Below are positions 18,280 to 27,924 of a DNA stretch of 64,000 nucleotides, in pieces (the first letter of the stretch is position 1; each line of letters opens with the position of its first letter). Both the position numbers and the translations under genes were made by a program. This stretch comes from PGYU01 sp964637845 (lineage in GTDB: Bacteria; Bacteroidota; Ignavibacteria; Kapaibacteriales; UBA2268), in contig CAZWXI010000002.1 in assembly GCA_964637845.1 (NCBI GenBank), positions 30,782 through 94,781 of the forward strand. The letters run 5' to 3'. The notes beneath the pieces were generated by a model. The model had not been told where the DNA came from and did not search any database. It worked only from the letters and a program-made list of their open reading frames with translations.

Positions 18280-19671
18280 TTAATTTTTTAAGTTAAATAA
18301 TTCATCTTCTACTTTGATAGCCGTAAGCACAGCATTTGCTTTGGCTGAATCACGCTTCATCAAATATGCTTGATAAAGATTATCGGCGATTCGAGTTCTA
18401 ATCTGGTGACGCATAGAACTGTCGTTAACCTGAAACCATGCTTTTTGCTCAAAATATATTGCCAATCCGTTGATTACAAGAGTCGGATTAGTGATTGTAT
18501 CTCCGACAATCTTATCCAATCTTTTTTGAAGTAATTTATAAATATATTCAGAATGGTCACTCGGTTGTGTTTCAGCACTATCCTCCCTTGATTTTGCAAA
18601 TGTTGCGTCAATTTGGGAACTTAAATATAATACTGTAGCAGGGTCGCTAAAATCATAAACTTTATATTCAAGCGGAAATGGTGGTCTGATTTTAATTTCA
18701 ATATCATCAGGTCTGTTGCCAAATCCATTAGCTCTGAGATTCCTAATAAATTCATGAATTTTTGACGCACTTAAATTAGTTTCGGCTAACGCTATTGCTC
18801 CTCTGATTATTACCTCACCCGGTAAACCACTGATTCTATCAAAATTATTCAAAATCATTTGTTTCATGAATTGCGCTTGATTGTAAACTCTCTGAAAATC
18901 GTCTCCGCCTAAAGCTTGTCGAGAGCGTAACACTCTCAGGGTTGATTTCGGATTCTCGTGTCCAAACCATTCTATAAATCCCATAGCTTGCGAAAATCCG
19001 AATTCTACCCAAAAATGAATCTTATCTAAGCCGGCAATCGACGCTAATTCGCTCAGATAGTAATCCCTGCCTTTTGCGCCGCGTACATTAGATAATTTAT
19101 TGAATCCCGTTGTGTCATCATATCCCGCATCAGCATAGGTATCTCGAGGAATTGAAAAAATCTCGATTTTACCATTATCAATTAAAATTGAGATAACGTG
19201 ATTTGCATCTGCATGCTTATAGCGTTCTCCAAGTCTTGAGTCAACCCCGGTTACGGCAATGTTAATTCTTCGTCCGGCGTAAACCTTTTTAACGTATTTG
19301 CCCGCATCAACATCGAATTCAATTTCTAGTTTATAGCCGGGGTCATAGCTTAAATTAATAATTTTAATGTTTGAATCTATTTCGGGTATGATTGATTTGA
19401 TAAAAGCTGTGTCTAATATTTTGAGCGTATCCGTGATGGCGTCGCTCGAATCAAATGTTAATTTTGAATAAATTGAACGCAGGTCGCTTGCTTTTGCAAA
19501 TTTATCACCAAACGTCAGATAAAACATAAGGGATAGGCTACCGACTGTTGCTACAATTAGAAACAATGCAAGCAAAAGCATCCATTTTATTTTGATTTTT
19601 TTACCCAATTCAATAGTTACTATTGCAAAAAATTTACAAACTTTGCAAATTATTAACAAATTTAGCTTCAA
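18280..19671 (-). CDS. LCP (LytR-CpsA-Psr) family membrane protein
   Basis: Single-pass membrane protein with an extracytoplasmic LCP domain. In Gram-positive bacteria LCP enzymes transfer polyprenyl-phosphate-linked glycopolymers to peptidoglycan. One transmembrane helix (WMLLLALFLIVATVGSLSLMFYL, ~30-52) is followed by a linker. The LCP core has NIAVTGVDSR, ILIDNGKIEIFSIPRDTY (the conserved Arg/Asp pair), FNKLSNVRG, FVEFGF-like text (HFWVEFGFSQAMGFI) and LRSRQALGGDDFQRVYNQAQF, equivalent to the RhS...DF.R..RQ.. block. The C-terminal ~150 residues are unique. The first ~25 residues before the helix look unusual, and a non-ATG internal start is possible. It is the first gene of a two-gene unit with the SixA-like gene. 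Family call good; function in a Gram-negative envelope uncertain. Confidence 0.85.
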   Translation of the reverse strand: MKLNLLIICKVCKFFAIVTIELGKKIKIKWMLLLALFLIVATVGSLSLMFYLTFGDKFAKASDLRSIYSKLTFDSSDAITDTLKILDTAFIKSIIPEIDSNIKIINLSYDPGYKLEIEFDVDAGKYVKKVYAGRRINIAVTGVDSRLGERYKHADANHVISILIDNGKIEIFSIPRDTYADAGYDDTTGFNKLSNVRGAKGRDYYLSELASIAGLDKIHFWVEFGFSQAMGFIEWFGHENPKSTLRVLRSRQALGGDDFQRVYNQAQFMKQMILNNFDRISGLPGEVIIRGAIALAETNLSASKIHEFIRNLRANGFGNRPDDIEIKIRPPFPLEYKVYDFSDPATVLYLSSQIDATFAKSREDSAETQPSDHSEYIYKLLQKRLDKIVGDTITNPTLVINGLAIYFEQKAWFQVNDSSMRHQIRTRIADNLYQAYLMKRDSAKANAVLTAIKVEDELFNLKN

Positions 19672-19775
19672 ATATAATCAATTTTATTTTTTTAGCTTTA
19701 TTTACAAATTTTGGTAATAAATTTGCATTCATTTTTCTAAGCGATTGTTAATCTTTGCAACAATGAGGATCATTT

Positions 19776-20582
19776 ATGGGGAAAAATAAAAAAAACCATA
19801 AAAACACTCGAATGGATCAAAGTATCTATGAAAAAGAACTTGAAAGACTTCAACTCGAGTTAGTGAAATTACAATATTGGATTAAAAAAGAAGGATTGAA
19901 AGTTTGTATCTTATTCGAAGGGCGTGATGCTGCTGGAAAAGGCGGAATAATAAAAAGAATTCATGAACCGCTTAATCCGCGTGGTGCAAAAATAGTTGCT
20001 TTACCAAAACCTACCGAAAGAGAGCAAACTCAATGGTATTTCCAACGCTATATAGAACATCTTCCCGCAGGAGGTGAAATAGTAATATTCGACAGAAGCT
20101 GGTATAATCGGGCAGGCGTGGAGCATGTAATGAGATTTTGCTCAAAGGAAGAATATGATGAATTCATTAGGTCATGCCCCGAATTCGAAAAAATGCTCGT
20201 CAGGTCCGGTATCATTTTACTAAAATATTGGATTACTGTCGATGAAGACGAGCAGGAGAAACGCTTTCGCGAACGAGCGACCGATCCCTCGAAGAGATGG
20301 AAACTTTCCGAGATTGATATAGCTTCCTGGGGTAAGTGGGAAGCTTATTCTCGTGCGAAAGACATAATGATTCGTATGACCGACATACCTGAGTCACCTT
20401 GGTACAATGTTGATTGTAATGATAAACGCCGCGGTAAACTGAATTGTATCGTTCACCTGCTTGGTCAAATTCCATATCGAGATGTTACTCCGCCTTCTTT
20501 GGAATTGCCGGCAAGAACAATTGATAACACTTATGTCCGTCCGCCAAAGCAAGAAATTAGATATGTCCCGGAGATATATTAA
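19776..20582 (+). CDS. ppk2: Polyphosphate kinase 2 (PPK2 class)
   Basis: Cytosolic P-loop kinase that transfers phosphate between polyphosphate and nucleotides. The Walker A motif GRDAAGKGG lies at residues 49-57. It is followed by KRIHEPLNPRG, the Walker B region VIFDRSWYNRAGVEHVMRFC, and the lid RFRERATDPSKRWKLSEID. The length of 268 residues matches single-domain PPK2 class I/III enzymes. A GAGG Shine-Dalgarno is placed 8 nt before ATG. Whether it mainly makes NTPs from polyP or the reverse is not readable from motifs alone. It is divergent from the LCP gene across 104 bp and ends just before a hairpin that also serves the facing tRNA gene. Confidence 0.96.
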   Translation: MGKNKKNHKNTRMDQSIYEKELERLQLELVKLQYWIKKEGLKVCILFEGRDAAGKGGIIKRIHEPLNPRGAKIVALPKPTEREQTQWYFQRYIEHLPAGGEIVIFDRSWYNRAGVEHVMRFCSKEEYDEFIRSCPEFEKMLVRSGIILLKYWITVDEDEQEKRFRERATDPSKRWKLSEIDIASWGKWEAYSRAKDIMIRMTDIPESPWYNVDCNDKRRGKLNCIVHLLGQIPYRDVTPPSLELPARTIDNTYVRPPKQEIRYVPEIY

Positions 20583-20584
20583 CG

Positions 20585-20607
20585 AAAAAAAGGGGCTTAC
20601 GCCCCTT
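20585..20607 (-). terminator. Rho-independent terminator of the tRNA gene, possibly bidirectional
   Basis: A perfect 7-bp stem, AAGGGGC/GCCCCTT, with a TTAC loop lies at 20590-20607. On the minus strand it is followed by seven T residues, giving a classic intrinsic terminator just downstream of the tRNA. On the plus strand it begins 7 nt after the ppk2 stop and is followed by only ATTTG, so its strength in that direction is doubtful. Confidence 0.85.
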
Positions 20608-20612
20608 ATTTG

Positions 20613-20684
<72 letters not shown>

Positions 20685-20760
20685 ATGTTTGAACTACAAA
20701 AATAGTATTTTTTTGTGAATTTACCAAATCTTATTTAATAGTTTGTTAACAATTAATCCG

Positions 20761-23700
20761 ATGACTACATTTACCGAAGAACAAAACTCGGCATTTAACT
20801 ATAAAATGCATATTTCCGTAAATGCTAACGCAGGTTCGGGTAAAACTCAAGTACTTACCGAAAGGTATTTGAGAATTATTCTGAAAGAATTTGCATCAGA
20901 CAACAAAAATATACATTCCGTCGTAGCAATCACTTTCACCCGACTTGCCGCTCAGGAAATGAAGACTCGTATCATTAAAAGAATAGAAAATTTAATAAAT
21001 GATTTTAATGATGAAATCAAAGAATATTACCAAACTGAATTAAATTCTCTCAAAAGCATTCGCGAAAAAATCAGTGCTGCACCGATTCTGACAATACACA
21101 GCTTTTGCAATATATTGCTCCGAGAATTTCCTATAGAAGCCGGCATATCGCCAAATTATACCGAGCTTGACGAATACGATAGCTACATACTTAAGCAAAA
21201 TATTATTGATGAAGTCATAGAGGATGTTTATTTCGATATAAGCAGCCATAAACGCTCTTACGAATTTATTTCAAAATATGGTGTCAATCCAACTAAGGAA
21301 TACCTTAAATCTTTGACCGACTCTAAAGAAAAATTTAATGAGATATTCTCAATTTACTGCCAAGAATCAGAGTTGCTTTGTAACCAAGTTGACGACTTCT
21401 TCCTAAACCTTTTGTATGATTACTTCGGTAAACTCAAATTATTCAGGGGATCACCAGGCTTAGAACAAGTCAAACCGGAAGATGATGCTGTTATCATCAG
21501 CATTATAAACCAACTCGAAGAGCAAAAATTAGGGATTGATGATTTTATAAATTTTTTCCAATTAATTGATAAATTCAAGATTTCACGAAAAAACTTTACG
21601 AATGCATTTGATAGTTACGTGTCGAATAATTTTCCAAAGTTTGCTCGACATAAAATCAAAGACTTAATTAGAGATGTTCTTCCAAATCGAAAGTATCAGA
21701 ATCAATATTTTGAGGACGTCAAAGTACTTGTTAATTTAGGAAAATCTGTTCTTGATAAAATGCTCGAATATCAGCATGATGAATCAAAATATGATTTTGA
21801 CGATTCGATGATATTGACCCTCGAAATGCTTGAGCGAAATGATTTTGACGTCAGGAGTAAGATTGCTTCGCGAATTAAATATTTGATGGTTGACGAATTT
21901 CAAGATACCAATGAACTACAGTACAGAATAATTCGAAACATTATTTCCGCTCTGAACGAAAATTCCGATAAAAATTCTATATCAGACAATAACCTATTCA
22001 TTGTTGGTGACCCTAAACAAAGCATATATGGCTTTCGCTCGGCAGATGTAAAAGTCTTCGGTAAAGCAACTGATAATATCGTTGAATTCAATAAATCAGC
22101 TACGAATGAACCTTCAGGCGATATTAATCTTTCAGTTACCTTTAGATTACGTCCGATACTTATCGCGTTTATCAACACTATTTTTGGTAAACTAATGAGT
22201 TGCGAACGTGACTCAGAATACGATGTTAATTATTCTCCCTTCATTTGCGGCAGAATGATAGATGAAATGCACGAACATTTAACAAATACTGACTTCCTCG
22301 ATGAACGCTTTGGTTCAATACACTATTTATTCGCTCTTAAAGAGAATGAAAATGAACTAAATGAAATTGAGAATCAACTTACATCAAAGGAAGACCGATT
22401 AATCATCAATTTCATAACCAAAGTAGCAAACGGCGAGATTAATTTAACGGTAAAAGGCGATGACGGCACAGAAAGAACTCCAAATTTAGCTGATATTGCC
22501 ATACTTTGCAGGAAAAAGAAGAGCATCACAAAATTAGCCCAAAGTTTCAATCAGGCACAAATTCCTTATATCATTACATCTGGTCAAGGTTTTTACGAAA
22601 CTGAAGAAGTTTTGGATATCATAACTTTTCTTGCATTTATTAATAATCAGGCCGACGATTTGCTATTAGCTTCATTATTGAGGTCACCCATGTTTGGACT
22701 TCCTGATTCAACCATTTTAAGAATTTCGAGAGTTTCCAGAGAGCAAAATCTTTTCAAAAAACTCTTAATTGCATCTGAATCAGAAGAATTTTCAGAAAAA
22801 TTTAAAATTCATCGTGCTGTTAACATCTTAAATTCATTTTTGCAAAGTACCATTGAAGTGCCAATTCCACGATTAATTAATAGGATAGTTGCTGAAACTG
22901 CATATTTGGGGGTTTGGCACAACAAGCAACTTTACAACAAAGTGAAAGCAAATTTAAACCAACTTGTAAGCTTTGCCGTAAATTTTGAAAAGAAAGGTTT
23001 CAATGGCTTATATGATTTCATAGTACAATTTGAATTACTGTCACAAATATCTCGCGAAAAAGAAGCATCGTTCAATACTGATGCAGAAGCAGTCAAGTTA
23101 ATGACATGTCATGCATCAAAGGGTCTGGAATTTCCAATTGTCATAATTTATGAGATGAACTCACAAACAGGCGGAAATAACACAATCCAAATCAATAAAG
23201 ACTATGGAATCAGCATACCATTCAAAGCAGTAACGGATGAAAACACCACTATTCCTTACAAGATAGATGTGCCGCCTCGCAAATATGTATCTATCATGAA
23301 TAATTATGCTGAATATGCCGAATCCAAAAGACTTTTGTATGTAGCAACAACTCGTGCCAAAGACCACTTAGTTTTATCAGGTTTATTTAAACTTAATAAT
23401 GACAAAAGCTTTTCAGCAAAAGGATTTGCCGAACTTTTTCAAATTACTGACGAAGCATTTACACCGGCTGAATTATTACGCATGCACGAGAGCGGTGCGC
23501 CGCTTGTCAAGAAAATTTTTTCTGCCGAGCAAAGAGTATATCACAACGGACAAACCAGTCCCACACCTGTAAAATTTGACTACGAAGTCAATTTCAGGTT
23601 TGAATCAGATGTTCCTCTTAACCAGTCATTAATTTATCAGAAAAAAAATGAGGCAATAAGCAAAGAGCTTATGCTTGAGCATTTAATACCCGATGATGAA

Positions 23701-24429
23701 CAAATTGTGTTTATCTCCGCTTCTAAATATGCACTATTCAAAAAGTCACCACAATCATATATAGATAAATACATACTTGGTTTAGAGGAAGACCCCGAAA
23801 CTCTTGAATTGCCTGATACAAATTTTATTGACGAGAGAAACGACACTCCGGGAAACATTGTTGGGTTAGTTCTACACCATGTTTTTGAACATTTGCATAA
23901 TTGGCTCAATGAACAAGGGGTAAATAGAGATAAACTATATGAACAATGCAATGAATCAGCCCGAAAATTTTATATCAAAAACAGCTATATCATCAATGAA
24001 ATCTTCGAGCAAATGATTTCAGTTACAATGCAAGATATATTCAAAAACAATTTGAATAAAATCTTGCATGCAAAACGCGAATTAGTCCTCAATATGCCAT
24101 ATAGAGCAGGATTTTTGACAGGTGTTGTTGATTTGCTTATTGTCAATGAAAATGGCGAAATTGAAATTTGGGATTGGAAGTCTAATTTGGTAAACGATGA
24201 TGAGATTGATGAACTAATATCAAGTTATATGCCTCAACTTGATTTCTACTCCTACTTGATTTCTCGCCTCTATCCCGATACTCAATCAATAACATGTCGT
24301 CTTATTTTCACAAATCTTTCCATGAAAAACGATCCAAAATGGCACTACGCTCATAAAATAAAAAGACAAGAGATAGAAAGTATCTTGGAATCAATAGAAA
24401 TGGAGTTTGACGAAATTTTATTACTTTAA
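20761..24429 (+). CDS. addA: AddA-like UvrD-family helicase/nuclease
   Basis: Superfamily 1A DNA helicase fused to a RecB-type nuclease, of the kind that processes double-strand breaks for recombination. Walker A is ANAGSGKT at residues 22-29. It is followed by AITFTRLAAQEMKTRI, THSFCNILLREFP (motif Ib region), MVDEFQDTNELQY (motif II), FIVGDPKQSIYGFRSAD (III), VKLMTCHASKGLEFP (V) and RLLYVATTRAKDHLVLSG (VI). The C-terminal ~250 residues carry a PD-(D/E)XK nuclease (GVVDLLIVNENGEIEIWDWKSN). Its 1222 residues are normal for AddA. An in-frame TTG at 20743 is possible, but ATG at 20761 gives the natural start. No AddB partner is adjacent. Helicase-nuclease call secure; the AddA label is by architecture. 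Confidence 0.92.
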   Translation: MTTFTEEQNSAFNYKMHISVNANAGSGKTQVLTERYLRIILKEFASDNKNIHSVVAITFTRLAAQEMKTRIIKRIENLINDFNDEIKEYYQTELNSLKSIREKISAAPILTIHSFCNILLREFPIEAGISPNYTELDEYDSYILKQNIIDEVIEDVYFDISSHKRSYEFISKYGVNPTKEYLKSLTDSKEKFNEIFSIYCQESELLCNQVDDFFLNLLYDYFGKLKLFRGSPGLEQVKPEDDAVIISIINQLEEQKLGIDDFINFFQLIDKFKISRKNFTNAFDSYVSNNFPKFARHKIKDLIRDVLPNRKYQNQYFEDVKVLVNLGKSVLDKMLEYQHDESKYDFDDSMILTLEMLERNDFDVRSKIASRIKYLMVDEFQDTNELQYRIIRNIISALNENSDKNSISDNNLFIVGDPKQSIYGFRSADVKVFGKATDNIVEFNKSATNEPSGDINLSVTFRLRPILIAFINTIFGKLMSCERDSEYDVNYSPFICGRMIDEMHEHLTNTDFLDERFGSIHYLFALKENENELNEIENQLTSKEDRLIINFITKVANGEINLTVKGDDGTERTPNLADIAILCRKKKSITKLAQSFNQAQIPYIITSGQGFYETEEVLDIITFLAFINNQADDLLLASLLRSPMFGLPDSTILRISRVSREQNLFKKLLIASESEEFSEKFKIHRAVNILNSFLQSTIEVPIPRLINRIVAETAYLGVWHNKQLYNKVKANLNQLVSFAVNFEKKGFNGLYDFIVQFELLSQISREKEASFNTDAEAVKLMTCHASKGLEFPIVIIYEMNSQTGGNNTIQINKDYGISIPFKAVTDENTTIPYKIDVPPRKYVSIMNNYAEYAESKRLLYVATTRAKDHLVLSGLFKLNNDKSFSAKGFAELFQITDEAFTPAELLRMHESGAPLVKKIFSAEQRVYHNGQTSPTPVKFDYEVNFRFESDVPLNQSLIYQKKNEAISKELMLEHLIPDDEQIVFISASKYALFKKSPQSYIDKYILGLEEDPETLELPDTNFIDERNDTPGNIVGLVLHHVFEHLHNWLNEQGVNRDKLYEQCNESARKFYIKNSYIINEIFEQMISVTMQDIFKNNLNKILHAKRELVLNMPYRAGFLTGVVDLLIVNENGEIEIWDWKSNLVNDDEIDELISSYMPQLDFYSYLISRLYPDTQSITCRLIFTNLSMKNDPKWHYAHKIKRQEIESILESIEMEFDEILLL

Positions 24430-24468
24430 TATTTATAATTTTTGCAAAATCAAAACTTCGGAGAAACA

Positions 24469-25863
24469 ATGCCAACTCGAATCGAAAAAGACTCTATGGG
24501 CGAAATTGAGGTACCGTCAAATGTATATTGGGGTGCTCAATCAGCTCGCTCTCTAATTCATTTCAATATTGGATTAGAAAAAATGCCTCGTGAAATTATT
24601 CGTGCAATGGGTATATTGAAAAAAGCCGCCGCACACACAAATAATGAACTCGGCATTTTAAGCGATGAAAAGTTAGCTCTTATAACCCAAGCTGCCGATG
24701 AAGTAATCTCGGGAGAACTTGATGCTCATTTCCCTCTCTCAATTTGGCAAACCGGCTCGGGCACTCAGTCCAATATGAACACCAATGAAGTTATAGCTAA
24801 CAGAGCTATCGAAATTGCAGGTGGCGAGATGGGGAGCAAAAAGCCGATTCACCCGAACGATGACGTTAATAAATCTCAAAGTTCAAATGATACATTCCCA
24901 ACGGCAATGCACATAGCTGCTGCTGAGATTATTCATGAAAAATTACTTCCTGCAGTAAAATTGCTTAGAGACACTCTATCTGAAAAAGCTGAGGAATTTG
25001 CTGATATAATAAAAGTTGGCAGGACTCATCTCATGGACGCAGTTCCACTTACACTTGGGCAGGAATTTTCCGGATATGTAAAGCAACTTGATAATGCTCT
25101 TATTCGTATAAATTCCGTTTTACCCGGGTTGTACGAACTTGCACTTGGCGGTACGGCAGTTGGCACAGGGCTGAACGCACATCCAGATTTTGCAGTGAAA
25201 TCAGCCTCAAAAATTGCAATTATTACGGGATTGCCTTTCGTGACCGCCCCTAATAAATTTGAAGCTTTAGCCGCGCATGACGCACTTGTCTTCGCACATG
25301 GTGCATTAAAAACACTTGCGGCTTCACTCATGAAGATAGCTAACGACATTCGCTGGCTTGCTTCGGGTCCACGTTGCGGTCTCGGTGAATTGACAATTCC
25401 CGAAAATGAACCCGGCTCATCAATCATGCCCGGCAAAGTCAACCCAACTCAGTCAGAAGCCATGACAATGGTTGTTGCGCAGGTTATGGGCAATGATGCA
25501 ACCATCAATTTTGCTGGTACCCAAGGTAATTTCGAACTCAATGTATTCAAACCTGTGATAATATATAATTTCCTGCAAAGTGCCCGGCTGCTCGCTGATA
25601 CTTGCATAATGTTCAGTGACCACTGCGCAGTTGGCATTCAACCAAACAAAAATCAAATTAAATATTTTGTTGATAATACTTTAATGTTGGTTACTGCTCT
25701 CAATCCGCATATTGGCTATGATAATGCTGCAAAAATTGCTAAACACGCTCATAAAAACGGAACGACTCTCAAGCAATCCGCTGTAGAGTTGGGGATATTG
25801 TCAGCCGATGAATTTGATAAATTGATAAACCCCGCAGACATGTTAGGCCCAAATATTAAATAA
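24469..25863 (+). CDS. fumC: Class II fumarate hydratase
   Basis: Iron-independent fumarase of the TCA cycle (fumarate + water to L-malate), a cytosolic homotetramer. Signature blocks are TGSGTQSNMNTNEVIANRA, HPNDDVNKSQSSNDTFPTAMH, KVGRTHLMDAVPLTLGQEF and the catalytic-loop GSSIMPGKVNPTQSEAM. At 464 residues it has the normal length. The frame is open from a TTG at 24442, but the family alignment begins at PTRIEKDSMGEIEVP. ATG at 24469 is preceded by GGAG with about 5 nt spacing, so that start is chosen. It lies 39 bp after the AddA-like gene and 44 bp before murB, so it may be part of one transcript. Confidence 0.97.
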   Translation: MPTRIEKDSMGEIEVPSNVYWGAQSARSLIHFNIGLEKMPREIIRAMGILKKAAAHTNNELGILSDEKLALITQAADEVISGELDAHFPLSIWQTGSGTQSNMNTNEVIANRAIEIAGGEMGSKKPIHPNDDVNKSQSSNDTFPTAMHIAAAEIIHEKLLPAVKLLRDTLSEKAEEFADIIKVGRTHLMDAVPLTLGQEFSGYVKQLDNALIRINSVLPGLYELALGGTAVGTGLNAHPDFAVKSASKIAIITGLPFVTAPNKFEALAAHDALVFAHGALKTLAASLMKIANDIRWLASGPRCGLGELTIPENEPGSSIMPGKVNPTQSEAMTMVVAQVMGNDATINFAGTQGNFELNVFKPVIIYNFLQSARLLADTCIMFSDHCAVGIQPNKNQIKYFVDNTLMLVTALNPHIGYDNAAKIAKHAHKNGTTLKQSAVELGILSADEFDKLINPADMLGPNIK

Positions 25864-25907
25864 TTTGATGAAATACTTATAACTTCCCAACATGAGCACT
25901 GATATTT

Positions 25908-26927
25908 ATGCAAGTTTTCAAAAACATATCGCTCAAAGATTATAACACTCTTGCAATAGATTCAATTGCAAGAGAATTTTTTATTATCGAAGCTGCTGAT
26001 GAATTGCGAGAACTTCACAATAGCGGATTTTTCAGGGATTCTTATGTCAAAATTTTAGGTGAGGGTTCAAACATTTTGATTAAAGATGCCATTGTTGAAT
26101 CACCAATTTTAAAAATAAGCAACAAAGGCATCACTTGGAAGGAGATTCATGGGGAAGTATTTGTTACGGCTCAAGCAGGGGAGAACTGGCACAACTTTCT
26201 CGAGTTTTGTCTCGATAAAGGTTTTCATGGTCTTGAGAATCTCGCATTAATTCCCGGGACAGTTGGTGCAGCACCAATTCAGAACATAGGCGCTTATGGT
26301 GTTGAACAATCAGAATGTTTCAATTCTTTAGAAGCATTTTCACTTGAAACAGGTGAGTTCCAAATATATGATTTTGAACATTGTCACTTTGGCTATCGTG
26401 ACTCTTTTTTTAAGAAATATATGGGTAAATTCATCATTACATCGGTAACATATCGCCTTAACACAGTATTCAATCCAGTCATAAAATATACAGATATTGT
26501 CAAAACTTTTGAAAATGTTGAATCCGAAGCGATAATGCCAAGAGCGTTATTTGACACCATTTGCAGTATTCGCAGAAATAAACTTCCATATCCCGACAAA
26601 TTGCCAAATGCCGGAAGTTTTTTCAAAAATCCCCAAATTTCTTATCGACATTATAATAATCTATTGGAAAAATACCCTGATTTGAGTGGCTTTCAAACTT
26701 CAGACGGAATTAAACTACACGCAGGAAAATTGATAGATTTGGTTGGGCTCAAGGGATTTAGGAATCCCAAAAACACTGATGCCGCAGTTTCGGATAAACA
26801 CGCTTTGGTGCTTGTGAATTTTGGTAATTCGAGCGGTGAAGATATTCTTGAATTATCCGAGATTATTCGTAGCAAGGTATTGGCAATATTCGATATTCAT
26901 TTAGAGCGGGAAGTCAATTTACTGTAA
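25908..26927 (+). CDS. murB: UDP-N-acetylenolpyruvoylglucosamine reductase
   Basis: FAD enzyme of peptidoglycan precursor synthesis: reduces UDP-GlcNAc-enolpyruvate to UDP-MurNAc with NADPH. It has the N-terminal SLKDYNTLAIDS, the FAD-binding LGEGSNILIKD, GLENLALIPGTVGAAPIQNIGAYG, FGYRDSFFKK and KLPNAGSFFKNP with the catalytic Ser. The 339 residues and the Y-loop containing FGYRDS indicate type I MurB, as in E. coli. The 3' end overlaps the convergent membrane-protein gene by 14 bp. Very secure. Confidence 0.96.
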   Translation: MQVFKNISLKDYNTLAIDSIAREFFIIEAADELRELHNSGFFRDSYVKILGEGSNILIKDAIVESPILKISNKGITWKEIHGEVFVTAQAGENWHNFLEFCLDKGFHGLENLALIPGTVGAAPIQNIGAYGVEQSECFNSLEAFSLETGEFQIYDFEHCHFGYRDSFFKKYMGKFIITSVTYRLNTVFNPVIKYTDIVKTFENVESEAIMPRALFDTICSIRRNKLPYPDKLPNAGSFFKNPQISYRHYNNLLEKYPDLSGFQTSDGIKLHAGKLIDLVGLKGFRNPKNTDAAVSDKHALVLVNFGNSSGEDILELSEIIRSKVLAIFDIHLEREVNLL

Positions 26928-27924
26928 AAATGTCTCTATTTAATGAGTTAGTCAATATCAAATTAAGAAAAACGGGCATCCATAGTCTGAGTTCTATCAA
27001 ATATCCCCCAACAAAGCATACTAAGAAATAGGGCAAAGAAAACAGTAAACTATAAATCGCTATATTTGTTTGCATTTGAGAATTGAGCCTTGAAATCAAC
27101 AAAAAACAAACTCCTACAAGAAATGTCAAACCAGCATAATTATATATACTGAATAGATTTGATACTACCGTTACTTCTTGAATGGTGGATTGTTCGAAAC
27201 CAAGTATGAGTCTTAGTAGAAAATAAGTAATCAACCAAACGCATATACTTATTATTAAATCTCGTTGAGTATTTCTATCATGAAATTTTCCACTTGCGAT
27301 TATTATCGCACCGTGTACAGCTAATATCAATGCGGAGGATTCGCGATTAGTAGTAGCGATAATCAGTATGATTAAATAGGTAAAAAAGGAATGGTTATTA
27401 GCTTTCTTTAAATGTCGAATCAAAAAATTAACAGCAAGTATGTGCAAAAAATAAGATATGTTGTCGTATGGTACCACTACGAATTGCGTGATAGCTAATA
27501 ATGAGTTATAAATCAAGATTTCATTGACTGGGTGTGAGTTATCGCGACTATCATTAGTTTTAGAAATGAAATACAATAAACCTATTGATGAAAGCACCGT
27601 AAAAATAGTATTAAGCATGAAGTATGACATATATACATGCGATTCAGCTTCGAAAGTATTTGTTATTACGTGGATTTTTTGGACGGTGTCAAAATCAGCC
27701 CTAAAATCTCTCAGCAATTCAAACAAAAATATCATTAAGTATTTGCTCAAAATACGATACTTGTATATGCCTGATTCATACTGCTCGATATAGCCTGCTT
27801 CCGTGAAGCTTCCACTTGTATATGCAGTTGTAAAATAAAAACTGATAATTATTTGAAAAATCAACGGTATGACAATACATAAAGTCGCAAAAATCAGAAT
27901 TTTTCTGATTATGTGCATCTTCAT
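26914..27924 (-). CDS. Polytopic membrane protein of unknown function
   Basis: I do not recognise the family. The sequence has roughly nine or ten hydrophobic helices with short polar loops, for example ILIFATLCIVIPLIFQIIIS at the N-terminus and IYSLLFSLPYFLVCFVGGYLI near the end. A small conserved-looking motif, ATTNRESS, lies mid-protein and ELRLWMPVFLNLIL at the C-terminus. The overall look is that of integral membrane glycosyltransferase or polymerase-like proteins, but no catalytic motif is identifiable. Its ATG overlaps the stop of the upstream giant subtilase by 4 bp (ATGA), so it is translationally coupled to an exported peptidase. It overlaps murB tail to tail by 14 bp. Confidence 0.8.
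   Translation of the reverse strand: MKMHIIRKILIFATLCIVIPLIFQIIISFYFTTAYTSGSFTEAGYIEQYESGIYKYRILSKYLMIFLFELLRDFRADFDTVQKIHVITNTFEAESHVYMSYFMLNTIFTVLSSIGLLYFISKTNDSRDNSHPVNEILIYNSLLAITQFVVVPYDNISYFLHILAVNFLIRHLKKANNHSFFTYLIILIIATTNRESSALILAVHGAIIIASGKFHDRNTQRDLIISICVWLITYFLLRLILGFEQSTIQEVTVVSNLFSIYNYAGLTFLVGVCFLLISRLNSQMQTNIAIYSLLFSLPYFLVCFVGGYLIELRLWMPVFLNLILTNSLNRDIFTVN

Noticed and set aside
19718..19725. Promoter for ppk2 (TAAATTTG)
   Set aside because: It matches the -7 consensus but no TTG lies 17-23 nt upstream; chance match in AT-rich DNA is likely.
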